Shown here: piece after piece, positions 7,925 to 14,605 of the stretch
Layout of the letters: each line of letters starts with the position of its first letter
How positions within the stretch are numbered: the stretch's first letter is position 1
Assembly: GCA_937967345.1 (NCBI GenBank)
Contig: CALBTN010000115.1
Coordinates: 1 to 16,278, forward strand
Direction of reading: 5' to 3'
Source of the DNA: an uncultured Rubrivivax sp.
Lineage (GTDB): Bacteria > Pseudomonadota > Gammaproteobacteria > Burkholderiales > Burkholderiaceae_C
Length of the DNA stretch: 16,278 nucleotides
Notes under the pieces: generated by a model
The model's input: the letters and a program-made list of their open reading frames with translations, nothing else
Databases searched by the model: none
What the model was told of the DNA's origin: nothing
Translations under genes and position numbers: made by a program

Positions 7925-8480
7925 TGGCCGGGAGGCTGGCCTGCATGCCGGCGACCTGAACGCCCATCGCCTGGATCTGCCGCTCGCTCAGGCTCGCGCT
8001 GGCCGCGACGACTTGGCGCCCGTGGTTGTCCTCGATCGACCAGCGCAAGGCCGCAGCTTGCCGCTGGCGATGCAGCTTTCGCGCGCCAGCACTTCGCGGC
8101 GCACCGCTTGCGGCACCCTCGGCCCGATTGCTTCAAGCCGCAGCATGTCGCCCTTGACGCCGCTCCAGGTGCTGGCGCTCTTGCTGCTGCCGTCGGGCAG
8201 CGCGCACGAGCGATGTCGTGCGCGCCCAAATGGTGCGTGACGGCGGCGAGCTGTGCGTCCGGCGCAAGGCTGCGCATGTTCGCGGCCGACCCGCAGGGCA
8301 TGGTGCGCAAGCCCTCCGCGATGAACGTACTCGGCAGCCCGGCCAACGGCCGCTTCGCACCGAGAGCCGCGGTGCATCCGCATGCGATCGAACCACCGCA
8401 GGCATGCCACTCTGGGCGGCCAACGCCTGGCTGGCCCACAGCGCCGGCCAGCGTGGGCGAAGCGCTCGCCTTAGGGCAAC
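7925..8480 (-). pseudogene. Unidentified frameshifted gene relic
   Basis: Stretches with strong coding composition follow one another on the minus strand in changing frames. From about 8480 comes a signal-peptide-like LWASQALAAQSGMP; from about 8345 PSTFIAEGLRTMPCGSAANM and HHLGAHDI; from about 8215 DGSSKSASTWSGVKGDMLRL and REVLARESCIASGKL; from about 8050 LRWSIEDNHGRQVVAASASL and RQIQAMGVQVAG. Joined together they would make an exported protein of about 170 residues, which I do not recognise. No start codon is evident, and the last piece runs without a stop into the frame of the gene at 7829. Either a decayed gene or one with sequencing errors. Confidence 0.4.
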
Positions 8481-8487
8481 GGCAGGC

Positions 8488-9000
8488 CTACCCGTCTTCT
8501 GCCGGCGCCAAGGCTGGCGCCGAACCGGGCGCGTCGCCGCGCACCACGCTGCGGCGCCGCGCCTGCCAGCGCTGCAGCCCGGCGCCGGCCACCATCGCCG
8601 GGACGAACCACAACGCCTCGGCGTTGGCCAGCCCGAACGACGCGATGGCCGGGCCGGGACAGTAACCGGCAAGGCCCCAGCCGAGCCCGAAGATCGCCGC
8701 ACCCGCCACCAGCCGCGCGTCGATGGAACGCAGCGCACTGAGCCGGAAGCGCTCGGCCAGGCGCGGCGCCGGACGACGCAGCACGAAGCGAAAGCCGATG
8801 GCGGTCACCATCAGCGCACCGGCCATGACGAAGGCCAGGCTGGGATCCCAAGCCCCTGCAAGGTCGAGAAAGCCCAGCACCTTGCGCGGATCGACCATCT
8901 GCGACACACCCAGGCCCAGGCCGAAGATCACGCCGCACGACAAGCTGGCGGCGACGCGGCCCAGGCCGGCGCGGCCCGTGGCGCGAGAGTCTGCGCTCAT
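8488..9000 (-). CDS. YeeE/YedE-family half-transporter (DUF6691 type)
   Basis: A 170-residue inner-membrane protein with about four hydrophobic helices. The family motifs are GLGLGVSQMVDPRKVLGFLD (27-46) and GWGLAGYCPGPA (108-119), the latter with the conserved Cys114 thought to handle sulfur substrates. It is the C-terminal-half partner of the gene just before it; together they equal one full-length YeeE/YedE thiosulfate-type transporter. The ATG at 9000 follows the stop of the first gene by two bases, so translation is coupled. The last 25 residues are a polar Ala/Pro tail. Such split pairs are often linked to sulfide or persulfide detoxification, but no such enzyme or ArsR regulator is visible next to it here. 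Confidence 0.88.
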   Translation of the reverse strand: MSADSRATGRAGLGRVAASLSCGVIFGLGLGVSQMVDPRKVLGFLDLAGAWDPSLAFVMAGALMVTAIGFRFVLRRPAPRLAERFRLSALRSIDARLVAGAAIFGLGWGLAGYCPGPAIASFGLANAEALWFVPAMVAGAGLQRWQARRRSVVRGDAPGSAPALAPAEDG

Positions 9001-9002
9001 CG

Positions 9003-9455
9003 TCAGGCCAGCCCCAGCAGGTGGCGCACCACATAGGTGGTGGCTGCGGCGCTCGCCATGAACACCGCGGTGGCCGCCAGCGAGCGCGGCGCCAGACGCG
9101 CCAGCCCGCACACGCCATGGCCGCTGGTGCAGCCGCCGCCCAGCGATGTGCCGTAGCCCGCCAGCAAGCCGGCCAGCAGCAGCAGCGACAGCGGAAAACC
9201 CTGGCGCGGAAGCGGCAGCGGCAGCGGCAGCGGCAGCGACAGCGCCGGCCCCAGCAGCGCCCATGCCGCGGCACCGAGCGCGAGCCCGAACAGGAAGGCC
9301 CAGCGCCAGGCGCGCTCACCGGCGGGCGCAAACCACAGGCCGCCGGCAATGCCGCTGATGCCGGCCACGCGGCCGTTGGCCCACAGCAGCAGCACCGCGG
9401 CCGCGCCAATCAGCGCGCCACCGGCAAGCGCCGGCCACGGGGTGAAGGTACTCAT
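9003..9455 (-). CDS. YeeE/YedE-family half-transporter
   Basis: A 150-residue membrane protein, first gene of the two-gene sulfur-transport unit. The signature GGGCTSGHGVCG (106-117), with its two conserved cysteines, marks the thiosulfate/sulfur-uptake YeeE/YedE family, and ANGRVAGISGIAGG (26-39) is the other family element. About four hydrophobic helices. Unusual: residues 73-83 are an alternating Ser-Leu-Pro/Leu-Pro run encoded by a hexanucleotide repeat (9211-9246), between the second and third helices. The start at 9455 has GGAG about nine bases upstream. Expressed together with the DUF6691 partner. Confidence 0.88.
   Translation of the reverse strand: MSTFTPWPALAGGALIGAAAVLLLWANGRVAGISGIAGGLWFAPAGERAWRWAFLFGLALGAAAWALLGPALSLPLPLPLPLPRQGFPLSLLLLAGLLAGYGTSLGGGCTSGHGVCGLARLAPRSLAATAVFMASAAATTYVVRHLLGLA
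9211..9246. repeat. Hexanucleotide repeat coding for a Leu-Pro run
   Basis: Four exact agcggc units at 9211-9234 followed by agcgac and agcgcc. Read on the minus strand it encodes alternating Leu and Pro in a loop of the half-transporter. Six-base units keep the frame, so copy number could vary without breaking the gene. Confidence 0.85.
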
Positions 9456-9492
9456 CTCGAAGCGCTCCGTAAGTTCTCGGGCAGCAGCCTGG

Positions 9493-9570
9493 ACCGCGGT
9501 TCAGCGCGGTTCAGCGCGGTTCAGCGCGGTTCAGCGCGGCTCAGCGCGGCTCAGCGCGGTTCAGCGCGCA
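9493..9570. repeat. 10-bp tandem array covering the peroxidase stop codon
   Basis: Seven head-to-tail units of TCAGCGCGGY start at 9501, with a partial unit at 9493-9500; two units carry the C variant and the last ends in GCA. The last unit supplies the TGA stop (9561-9563) and the last codons of the glutathione peroxidase on the minus strand. Each unit places TGA in a new frame of the minus strand. Confidence 0.92.
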
Positions 9571-10112
9571 TCGAGCGCGGTCTCGATCGCCGCGTGCAGG
9601 GCCGCGGCGTCAGGTGCGACGCGGCTGCCGAAGGCCGCCACCGGCTGGCCTTGGCGATCGACCAGGTACTTGTGAAAGTTCCACGCCGGCGGCTTGCCGG
9701 TGGCCTGCGCCAGCGCCGCGAACAGCGCATTGGCCTGCGCGCCCTTGACCGGCGTCTTGGCGAACATCGGGAACTTCACGCCGTAGGTGTTGAAGCACAG
9801 CTCGGCGATCTGCTCGCGGCTGCCCGGCTCCTGCGCGAAGTCGTTCGAGGGAAAGCCCAGCACCACCAGGCCGCGCGCCGCGTACTTGGCATGAAGCGCT
9901 TCCAGCCCCTCGTACTGCGGCGTGAAACCGCAGTAGCTGGCGGTGTTGACCACCAGCAGTACCTTGCCGGCGTACTGGCACAGCGATTGCGGCTTGTCGT
10001 CTTGCAGCCGGTCGAAGCTGTGCTGCAGCAGCGGCGGACAGCCTGGCGCCGTCTGCGCCAGCACCGGCGCAGCCAGCACCAGCAGCAGCAAGGTCACGAG
10101 GGTACGGGTCAT
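9561..10112 (-). CDS. Periplasmic glutathione peroxidase family protein
   Basis: Thiol peroxidase of 183 residues, reducing hydroperoxides, probably with thioredoxin-type donors. An N-terminal signal peptide (hydrophobic 5-18, cleavage likely after LAQ at 20) sends it to the periplasm. NTASYCGFT (56-64) holds the peroxidatic Cys61; the other tetrad members are Gln94 (QEPG), Trp144 and Asn145 (WNFHKYLVD). Cys106 in ELCFNTYGV is at the place of the resolving cysteine of atypical two-cysteine members. FPSND (87-91) replaces the common FPCNQ. The ATG at 10112 was chosen for the signal peptide and a GGAG seven bases upstream. Divergent from the nitronate monooxygenase over 212 bp. Its stop codon lies within a 10-bp repeat array. 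Confidence 0.93.
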   Translation of the reverse strand: MTRTLVTLLLLVLAAPVLAQTAPGCPPLLQHSFDRLQDDKPQSLCQYAGKVLLVVNTASYCGFTPQYEGLEALHAKYAARGLVVLGFPSNDFAQEPGSREQIAELCFNTYGVKFPMFAKTPVKGAQANALFAALAQATGKPPAWNFHKYLVDRQGQPVAAFGSRVAPDAAALHAAIETALDAR

Positions 10113-10127
10113 CGGCGGCTCCGGGCT

Positions 10128-10146
10128 CGCCCCTTCGGGCGGGGCG
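10128..10146. promoter_or_regulatory. Hairpin in the peroxidase leader
   Basis: CGCCCC (10128-10133) pairs with GGGGCG (10141-10146) around a 7-base loop, 16 bases upstream of the peroxidase start. In such GC-rich DNA this could be chance. Confidence 0.2.
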
Positions 10147-10324
10147 GCGATCATGGCGCAATCGGCCGTGCCGCGCTGGCGCCGCGCGCACCGACCCGTA
10201 CGCGGGCAAGGCCGTGCGGCGTTGCGGTAACCGCGGCCCGCAGCGCCAGCGCTTCGCGCCGTGGTCCCTGACGCCATCGTCCAGAATGGCGGCCTTGCCC
10301 GCTGCAGCCGAGGACCCCACCCCC

Positions 10325-11302
10325 ATGAAGACGCGCATCACCGAACTGTTCGGCATCGAGCACCCGATCATCCAGGGCGGCATGCACTACGTCGGCTTCG
10401 CCGAGCTTGCCGCCGCGGTGTCCAACGCCGGCGGCCTGGGCATCATCACCGGGCTGACGCAAAAGACGCCGGCCGATCTGGCCAACGAGATCCGCCGCTG
10501 CCGCGAAATGACCGACAAGCCCTTCGGCGTCAACCTGACCTTTCTGCCGGTGCTGAAAGCACCCGACTACCCGGGTTACGTCAAGGCCATCGTCGACGGC
10601 GGCGTGAAGATCGTCGAGACCGCCGGCAACAACCCGCAGAAGTGGCTGCCCGGGCTGCACGAGGCCGGCGTCAAGGTGATCCACAAGTGCACCTCGGTGC
10701 GCCACAGCCTGAAGGCCGAGGCCATCGGCTGCGACGCGGTCAGCGTCGACGGATTCGAATGCGGCGGCCACCCCGGCGAGGACGACATCCCCAACTTCAT
10801 CCTGCTGCCGCGCGCCGCCGAAGAGCTGAAGATTCCCTTCGTCGCCTCGGGTGGCATGGCCGACGGGCGCAGCCTGGTGGCGGCGCTGGCGCTGGGCGCC
10901 GAGGGCATGAACATGGGCACGCGCTTCATGGCCACCAAGGAAGCGCCGATCCACGACAACGTCAAGCAAGCACTCGTCGCCGCCAGCGAACTGGACACGC
11001 GGCTGGTGATGCGCCCGCTGCGCAACACCGAGCGCGTGCTGCGCAACGCCGCCACCGACGCGCTGCTGGAAAAAGAGCGCACGCTCGGCGCCAGCCTGAA
11101 GTTCGAGGACATCATCGAACAGGTGGCCGGCGTGTACCCGAAGATCATGAAAGACGGCGCGATGGACGCCGGCGTGTGGTCGTGCGGCATGGTCGCCGGG
11201 CTGATCCGCGACGTGCCGACGGTCAAGGAGCTGATCGATCGCATCATGGCCGAGGCCGATGCGATCATCCATCAGCGCCTGGCGGGCATCGCCGCACGCT
11301 GA
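10325..11302 (+). CDS. Nitronate monooxygenase (2-nitropropane dioxygenase family)
   Basis: FMN-dependent TIM-barrel enzyme of 325 residues that oxidises alkyl nitronates such as propionate 3-nitronate to carbonyl compounds. Visible family features: IEHPIIQGGMHYVG (11-24) near the FMN site, the loop GFECGGHPG (143-151) with the probable catalytic His149, GGMADGRSL (176-184) and GAEGMNMGTRF (191-201) contacting the phosphate. Length agrees with the family. The ATG at 10325 was chosen because the protein alignment begins there (MKTRITELFGIEHP); CGAGGA about ten bases upstream could be the ribosome site. A DUF1015 gene follows 63 bp downstream on the same strand and may be co-transcribed. Some family members are annotated only as enoyl reductase-like FMN proteins, so the substrate is uncertain. 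Confidence 0.92.
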   Translation: MKTRITELFGIEHPIIQGGMHYVGFAELAAAVSNAGGLGIITGLTQKTPADLANEIRRCREMTDKPFGVNLTFLPVLKAPDYPGYVKAIVDGGVKIVETAGNNPQKWLPGLHEAGVKVIHKCTSVRHSLKAEAIGCDAVSVDGFECGGHPGEDDIPNFILLPRAAEELKIPFVASGGMADGRSLVAALALGAEGMNMGTRFMATKEAPIHDNVKQALVAASELDTRLVMRPLRNTERVLRNAATDALLEKERTLGASLKFEDIIEQVAGVYPKIMKDGAMDAGVWSCGMVAGLIRDVPTVKELIDRIMAEADAIIHQRLAGIAAR

Positions 11303-11365
11303 GCACCCACCCGAGCGCGCCGCCGGGCACGCACCCGACAACCGACCCATTCCCCGAGCACCCTG

Positions 11366-12706
11366 ATGAACCAAGCTGCCACGACTTCGGCTGGCGCCGC
11401 CTTCAGACTGCCGCGCCTGGTTGTGCCGCGGCCCGGCATCGACCTGCGCAAGTGGGCGGTGGTGGCCTGCGACCAGTACACCGCCGAACCCGAGTACTGG
11501 CAACGGCTGCAAGACGAGATCGGCGATGCGCCATCGACGCTGCATCTGATCCTTCCCGAGGCCTACCTGGGCGCGGCCGATGTCGGCCAGCGCATCAAGC
11601 GCATCCAGCACACGATGCGCCGCTACCTGGCCGACGGCCTGCTCGTCGAGCACCACGGCGCGGTGCTGGTCGAGCGGCGCACCGGCGCGCACACGCGGCG
11701 CGGGCTGATGCTCGAGCTGGACCTCGAGCACTATGACTTCAGCGCCAGCTCCACCAGCCTGATCCGGCCGACCGAAGGCACCATCGTCGAGCGGCTGGCG
11801 CCGCGCATCGAAGTGCGGCGCGACGCGGAACTGGAGCTGCCGCACGTGCTGGTGCTGATCGACGATCCGCAGCACAGCGTGATCGAGCCGATCGCCGCCG
11901 CGCGCGCCGGGTTGACGCCGCTGTACGACACCGAGCTGATCGCCGGCGGCGGCCACCTCAGCGGCTTTGCGCTGGCCGCGGCGCAGTCCGATCAGGTGCA
12001 GCGCGCGCTGCAGGCCCTGATCGAGCCGCGGGCCTTCGCCGCGCGCCACGGCGTGCCGCCGGATACCGCGGCGATGCTGTTCGCGGTCGGCGACGGCAAC
12101 CATTCGCTGGCCACCGCCAAGGCGATCTGGCAGCAAACGCGCGAAGCGCTCGGCCCCACGCACCCGAGCCGGCATGCGCTGGTCGAGGTGGTCAACATCC
12201 ACGACCCGGCGCTGGTGTTCGAGCCGATCCACCGCCTGCTGTTCGGCGTGCGCGCCGATGTGCACGCGGCGCTGGCCGAGCGCTTCGGCGCGCAGTTGCG
12301 GTTGGCCGAGGTGGCCGACGCCGCGGCGATGCGCCAGCGCGTCGGCGCCGCGGCTGCGCCGGTGCAGGCCTTCGGCATCGTCGGCCCGGGTGCACGCTTC
12401 GCGGTCGCCGAGCTTCGCGATGCGCCCGAGCCGCTGCCGGTGGGCACGCTGCAGGCCTTCGTTGACGCCTTCATCGCGCGCGGCGGCGCGTCACAGGTCG
12501 ATTACGTCCACGGCGACGACGTGCTGCAGCGCCTGGGCCAACAGCCCGGGCATGTCGGCCTGCACCTGGCCACCGTGCCCAAGAGCGAGTTGCTGCACCG
12601 CGTGCTGCTCGACGGCCCGCTGCCGCGCAAGACCTTCTCGATGGGCGAAGCGCATGACAAGCGCTTTTACTTCGAGGCGCGCCGCATCCGCGAGACGGCG
12701 GCCTGA
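11366..12706 (+). CDS. DUF1015 family protein
   Basis: A 446-residue protein of the DUF1015 family, whose biochemical function is not established. The typical GDGNHSLATAKAIW motif lies at 242-255 (GDGxHR/S in most members), and LRPTEGT-like SLIRPTEGT at 131-139 is another family block. The C-terminus GPLPRKTFSMGEAHDKRFYFEARRI is also characteristic in layout. No signal peptide or membrane helix, so probably cytoplasmic. The start at 11366 directly precedes the family N-terminus; upstream sequence gives only a poor ribosome site (GAGCACCCTG). It lies 63 bp after the nitronate monooxygenase and converges with an SDR gene across a strong hairpin. Confidence 0.9.
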   Translation: MNQAATTSAGAAFRLPRLVVPRPGIDLRKWAVVACDQYTAEPEYWQRLQDEIGDAPSTLHLILPEAYLGAADVGQRIKRIQHTMRRYLADGLLVEHHGAVLVERRTGAHTRRGLMLELDLEHYDFSASSTSLIRPTEGTIVERLAPRIEVRRDAELELPHVLVLIDDPQHSVIEPIAAARAGLTPLYDTELIAGGGHLSGFALAAAQSDQVQRALQALIEPRAFAARHGVPPDTAAMLFAVGDGNHSLATAKAIWQQTREALGPTHPSRHALVEVVNIHDPALVFEPIHRLLFGVRADVHAALAERFGAQLRLAEVADAAAMRQRVGAAAAPVQAFGIVGPGARFAVAELRDAPEPLPVGTLQAFVDAFIARGGASQVDYVHGDDVLQRLGQQPGHVGLHLATVPKSELLHRVLLDGPLPRKTFSMGEAHDKRFYFEARRIRETAA

Positions 12707-12749
12707 TCACCCCTGCACGATCAAGCGTCGAACGATCGCCGCCTGCTCG

Positions 12750-12782
12750 CGGCGCAAAGCGGCCGCAGGCCGCTTTGCGCCG
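12750..12782. terminator. Strong perfect hairpin between convergent genes
   Basis: A 15-bp perfect inverted repeat: C plus GGCGCAAAGCGGCC (12750-12764), loop GCA, GGCCGCTTTGCGCC plus G (12768-12782). It lies 44 bases after the DUF1015 stop and 52 before the end of the SDR on the other strand, so it could end or stabilise both transcripts. No T-run follows on either side, so it is not a textbook intrinsic terminator. Confidence 0.6.
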
Positions 12783-12833
12783 GGACTCGTCACTGCATCT
12801 CGATCTGCGAATGCACCTTGGCCTGACAGCCGG

Positions 12834-13640
12834 CTACACCGCCGTTTGCCCGGTGGCCTGCCGGGTCACCGGGTGCGAGCTGGACAGCCCGCCGTCGGCC
12901 ACCAGCGCCTGGCCGTTGACGTAGCTGGACTGCGCCGACGCCAGGAACAGCGCGGCCTGCGCCAGTTCGTCGGGCTGCGCCGCGCGGCGCAGCGGGTTCA
13001 GCCGGCCCAGCTTGTGCGTCACGCCCTTGTCCCTGGCATGGTCGAACACCGGCCGCGTCATGCCGGTTTCGGTCAGGCCCGGGCACAGCGCGTTGACGCG
13101 CACGCCGGTGTCGCACAGCTGCTGCGCCGACACCATCACCAGGTTGATGACGCCGGCCTTGGACGCCGAGTAGGCCGGCCCGCCCGCGCCCGAGCGCAGC
13201 CCCGCCACCGACGCGGTGCAGATGATCGACCCCCCCTGCCCGGCCGCTGCCATCGCCTGGCCGGCATGTTTGACCATCAGCCACGGGCCGATCAGGTTGA
13301 CGCGCAGCACCTCGGCAAACTCCTCGGGCGTCAGCTCGAAGATGCCGGCCATGCCGCCGGACACGCCGGCGTTGGCAAAGGCGACGTCGAGCCGGCCGTG
13401 GTCCGCCAGCGCGGTGCCCACCAGCCGCGCGACATCGGCCTCGGCGCCGGCGTCGATGCGCAGCGCGGTGGCCGCGGCGCCTACTTGGCGCGCCCGCTCG
13501 GCGGTGTCGTGCACCGCCTCGGATCGGTCGCCCAGCACCAGCGTGGCGCCTTCGGCGGCGAACAACAAGGCCGACGCGCGGCCGATGCCCGAGCCGGCGC
13601 CGGTGATGATCGCGACCTTGCCTTCGAGTACCTTGTCCAC
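12834..13640 (-). CDS. SDR-family oxidoreductase (GTG start)
   Basis: Third short-chain dehydrogenase, 268 residues. Cofactor motif TGAGSGIG (13-20), Asp38 after the second strand (LVLGDRS) suggesting NAD(H), NAG (90-92), Asn115, catalytic Ser144, Tyr157 and Lys161 (YSASK), and the C-terminal GQALVADGG. It is closest in style to the 3-oxoacyl-ACP reductase/cyclopentanol dehydrogenase-like SDRs; the substrate is unknown. The GTG at 13640 is taken as start because AGGAG lies six bases upstream and the family N-terminus (KVLEGKVAIITG) begins two codons later; the open frame further upstream overlaps the sirtuin. Divergent from the sirtuin with 59 bp between starts. Confidence 0.9.
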   Translation of the reverse strand: MDKVLEGKVAIITGAGSGIGRASALLFAAEGATLVLGDRSEAVHDTAERARQVGAAATALRIDAGAEADVARLVGTALADHGRLDVAFANAGVSGGMAGIFELTPEEFAEVLRVNLIGPWLMVKHAGQAMAAAGQGGSIICTASVAGLRSGAGGPAYSASKAGVINLVMVSAQQLCDTGVRVNALCPGLTETGMTRPVFDHARDKGVTHKLGRLNPLRRAAQPDELAQAALFLASAQSSYVNGQALVADGGLSSSHPVTRQATGQTAV

Positions 13641-13687
13641 TTGCGGCTCCTGCTCAAGCGTGCACCGGCGGCAACGGCCGCGCTGGC

Positions 13688-13693
13688 TATGAT
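13688..13693 (+). promoter_or_regulatory. -10 box suggesting a leaderless sirtuin mRNA
   Basis: TATGAT ends seven bases before the ATG at 13700, so transcription would begin at about the A of the start codon. No Shine-Dalgarno sequence is present before the start. The -35 region is unremarkable (GC-rich). Confidence 0.4.
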
Positions 13694-13699
13694 CGAACC

Positions 13700-14461
13700 A
13701 TGATGCCACCGGCCGAGGACATCGCACGGGCACGCGGCTGGATCGACGCCGCCAGGCGCATCGTGGTGCTCAGCGGCGCCGGCATCTCCACCGACTCGGG
13801 CATCGCCGATTTCCGTGGCCCGCAGGGGTTGTGGACGCGCAACCCGGCGGCCGAGAAGCTGTCGACGATCCAGCACTACCTGGCCGACCCTGCCGTGCGG
13901 CGCGCGGCGTGGCAGGCCCGGCTCGACCACAGCGTGTGGCAGGCGCAGCCGAACCGCGGCCACCTCGCGCTGGTGGCGCTGGAGCGGCGCGGCAAGCTGC
14001 ATGCGCTGGTCACGCAGAACATCGACGAGCTGCACCAACGCGCCGGCAACTCGGCCGACCTCGTGATCGAGGTGCACGGCACGCTGCGCCGCTGCGTGTG
14101 CTGGCACTGCGGCTGGCGCGGCCCGATGCCACAGGTGCTGCAGCGGGTGCGCGACGGCGAGGCCGACCCGCCATGCCTGCAGTGCGGCGGCGTGCTCAAG
14201 AGCGACACCATCTCCTTCGGCCAGCCGCTGCAGCCCGAGGTCATCGAACGCGCGATGCAGCTTGCCGGCGAAGCCGACCTGATGCTCGCGGTGGGCTCCA
14301 CGCTGCAGGTCTGGCCGGTGGCCGGCAGCGTGCAGGTCGCGCACCGCGCCGGCGCGCGCGTGCTGATCATGAACGACCAGCCGACGCCGCTGGACGGCCT
14401 GGCCGCGCTGCTGCTGCGCGGGCCGATCGGCGAGCTGCTGCCGGCGGTATGCCGCGCCTGA
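13700..14461 (+). CDS. Sir2-family NAD-dependent protein deacetylase
   Basis: Cytoplasmic sirtuin of 253 residues that removes acyl groups from lysines, using NAD+ and forming O-acetyl-ADP-ribose and nicotinamide. All core motifs are present: GAGIS (26-30), GIADFRGPQGLW (34-45), TQNID (105-109), the catalytic His126 in EVHGT, the zinc cysteines Cys134/Cys137 and Cys159/Cys162, and GSTLQVWP (199-206). It lacks the Ala-Tyr-Arg signature of class III desuccinylases of the CobB type. Start at either of two adjacent ATGs (13700 or 13703). Single-gene unit; this is an ordinary stand-alone sirtuin without the fusion domains found in phage-defence Sir2 proteins. Confidence 0.94.
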   Translation: MMPPAEDIARARGWIDAARRIVVLSGAGISTDSGIADFRGPQGLWTRNPAAEKLSTIQHYLADPAVRRAAWQARLDHSVWQAQPNRGHLALVALERRGKLHALVTQNIDELHQRAGNSADLVIEVHGTLRRCVCWHCGWRGPMPQVLQRVRDGEADPPCLQCGGVLKSDTISFGQPLQPEVIERAMQLAGEADLMLAVGSTLQVWPVAGSVQVAHRAGARVLIMNDQPTPLDGLAALLLRGPIGELLPAVCRA

Positions 14462-14496
14462 ACTCGCACCTGAACTCGCACCTGAACTCGCACCTG
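14458..14496. repeat. 12-bp tandem repeat covering the sirtuin stop codon
   Basis: Three exact copies of ctgaactcgcac (14458-14469, 14470-14481, 14482-14493), followed by a further ctg. The first copy contains the sirtuin TGA stop (14459-14461). Confidence 0.92.
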
Positions 14497-14530
14497 GGGC
14501 CGCGCGCGTCGCTGGCGCGCGCCCGCGCGC

Positions 14531-14536
14531 TATAGT
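14531..14536 (+). promoter_or_regulatory. Possible -10 box of tonB-exbB-exbD
   Basis: TATAGT is the only AT-rich hexamer in this GC-rich gap, 70 bases before the tonB start. No clear -35 box or Fur-box-like sequence could be seen around it. Confidence 0.35.
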
Positions 14537-14605
14537 GCCGGCCCGCGCCGTGGCGTGCCGGCTCGGCACCGCCACTTCCCCCGACCGCCGCGCCCGCCGC
14601 CGCAC

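Noticed and set aside
7369..8439. The TIR gene as a 659-residue protein starting at 8439
   Set aside because: The frame is open upstream, but runs over the exported-protein gene and a relic in other frames; TIR domains begin at the Met at 7368.
10224..10234. Palindrome GCGGTAACCGC between the divergent peroxidase and monooxygenase genes as an operator
   Set aside because: Short, single copy and in GC-rich DNA; nothing links it to a regulator in this window.
10151..12265. 704-codon open frame on the minus strand
   Set aside because: It is antisense to the nitronate monooxygenase and DUF1015 genes, both of which have clear family motifs; GC-rich codon bias creates stop-free antisense frames.
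13700..14461. Sirtuin as a defence (DSR/Thoeris-type) Sir2 working with the TIR protein
   Set aside because: It is a compact stand-alone zinc-binding deacetylase, 6 kb away, without the extra domains of defence Sir2 proteins.
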